Shown here piece by piece: positions 63,393 through 64,000 of a DNA stretch of 64,000 bases; position 1 is the first letter of the stretch; each line of letters starts with the position of its first letter. Location: contig NC_090986.1 in assembly GCF_041146395.1 (NCBI RefSeq), positions 45,234,001 to 45,298,000 on the forward strand. Direction: 5' to 3'. The position numbers and the translations under genes were made by a program. The notes beneath the pieces were generated by a model. The model was not told the origin of the DNA. It did no database searches and worked only from the letters and a program-made list of their open reading frames with translations. Origin of the DNA: Eulemur rufifrons (lineage: Eukaryota; Chordata; Mammalia; Primates; Lemuridae).

Positions 63393-63756
63393 TTATTAAT
63401 TTGCTAGGCTTGTCATAACAAAATATCAGGTTGGATTGCTTAAACAACAGAAATTCATTTTTTTTTTTTTTTTTTTACAGTTCTGGAGGCTAATAGTCTA
63501 AGATCAAAGTATAAGCAGGGTTGGTTTCTTCTGAGGACCATAAGGGAAGTGTCTGTCCAGGCCTTCTCCCTGTGCCTTCACATCGTCTTCCTTCTGTATG
63601 TGTCTGTGTCCAGATTTCTATTTTTTTAATAAGGAAATTAGTCATAGGATTAGGGCTAATCCCAATGATCTCATTTTAATGTCATTACCTCTGGAAAGAC
63701 CCTATCTCCAAGTACAGTTTCACTCTCAAGTATTGGGAATTAGAACTTTAACACGA
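63393..63756 (-). repeat. MLT1-like LTR (ERVL-MaLR), antisense, with a T19 run, cut by an L1
   Basis: 'ttgctaggcttgtcataaca' 'aaatatcaggttgg', 'cttaaacaacagaaattc', a run of 19 T (63458-63476) where the family has 'tttattttctc', 'acagttctggaggctaatag' 'tctaagatcaaagtataagc' 'agggttggtttcttctgagg', and 'ccctatctccaagtacagtt'. The expected end ('gaattttggggggacac...cataaca') is missing because an L1 inserted at about 63757. Confidence 0.85.
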
Positions 63757-64000
63757 GTATTTTTTTTCCCAGCTTATTACAGGGGTACAAATGTTTAGGT
63801 TACATATATTGCCTTTGCCCCTCCCAAGGCAGAGCTTCAAGTGTGTCCATCCCCTAGAGAGTGCACATTGCACCCAGTAGGTATGAATATACCAATCCCT
63901 TCCCCCAGCACCTGTCCGACACCCAATAAATGTTACTACAATATGTGCACATAAGTGTTGATCAGTTAATACCAATTTGCTGGTGAATACATGTGGTGCT
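63757..64000 (-). mobile_element. L1 3' end, strepsirrhine type, antisense, runs off the window
   Basis: 'attttttttcccagcttatt' 'acaggggtacaaatgtttag' 'gttacatatattgcc', 'cagagcttcaagtgtgtcca' 'tcccctagagagtgc', 'gacacccaataaatgttact' and 'ctggtgaatacatgtggtgc' give the 3' UTR in reverse. It looks like one of the better-kept copies of this lineage in the window. The 5' side lies beyond the right edge, so its length is unknown. Confidence 0.9.

Overview
The window is mammalian nuclear DNA from a primate, most likely a strepsirrhine (lemur or loris group). Two things show this directly. The Alu at about 41.28-41.62 kb carries the longer right arm typical of strepsirrhine Alus (an extra stretch reading 'ataatttctttctattttt' before 'agtagag'). 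Several L1 3' ends also have the strepsirrhine-type tail that begins, in antisense, 'atttcagcatattatggggg'. The DNA is visibly AT-rich, has no CpG island, and is full of decayed transposable elements. I found no convincing protein-coding gene, tRNA, rRNA or CRISPR array. Nearly all ORFs of 60-130 codons are chance frames in repeats or AT-rich DNA. It reads like a gene desert or the inside of a very long intron.

Layout. 0-9.7 kb: old LTR-like repeats (about 0.7, 2.2, 3.34-3.81 and 6.69-7.15 kb), L2 and MIR relics, an L1M scrap, and a small three-copy tandem repeat at 3.8-3.9 kb. 9.73-10.98 kb: a nearly full-length mariner of the Hsmar2 type, with both inverted ends and TA duplications, but with a broken transposase. 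11-26 kb: mostly unassigned AT-rich sequence with L2, MIR, L1M and one Alu (22.84-23.13 kb), plus two stretches that may be conserved (11.47-11.72 and 20.8-21.07 kb). 26.26-33.13 kb: an L1 cluster. It holds an L1 with an inverted 5' part, a strepsirrhine-type L1 3' end, an older L1 3' UTR, and a decayed L1 of about 4.5 kb with almost a whole ORF2, itself split by a younger L1. 35.34-38.44 kb: an antisense old L1 carrying an Alu. 38.4-46 kb: largely unassigned, with the strepsirrhine Alu and a (GT)n plus purine tract. 47-49.8 kb: antisense L1M. 51.7-58.3 kb: LTR-like repeats, a hAT (Charlie-like) element with the C-terminus of its transposase, and an Alu inserted in it. 62.1-64 kb: an Alu, then an MLT1-like LTR interrupted by an L1 3' end that runs off the window.

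No genes work together here. What the window records is insertion history: younger L1 and Alu copies sit inside older L1M, hAT and LTR copies. The best leads are the mariner, the twin-primed L1, the hAT relic, and a few unexplained stretches that could be conserved noncoding elements or exons. Family names come from my recognition of consensus sequences, not from a database search. I do not see a new biological system in this window.
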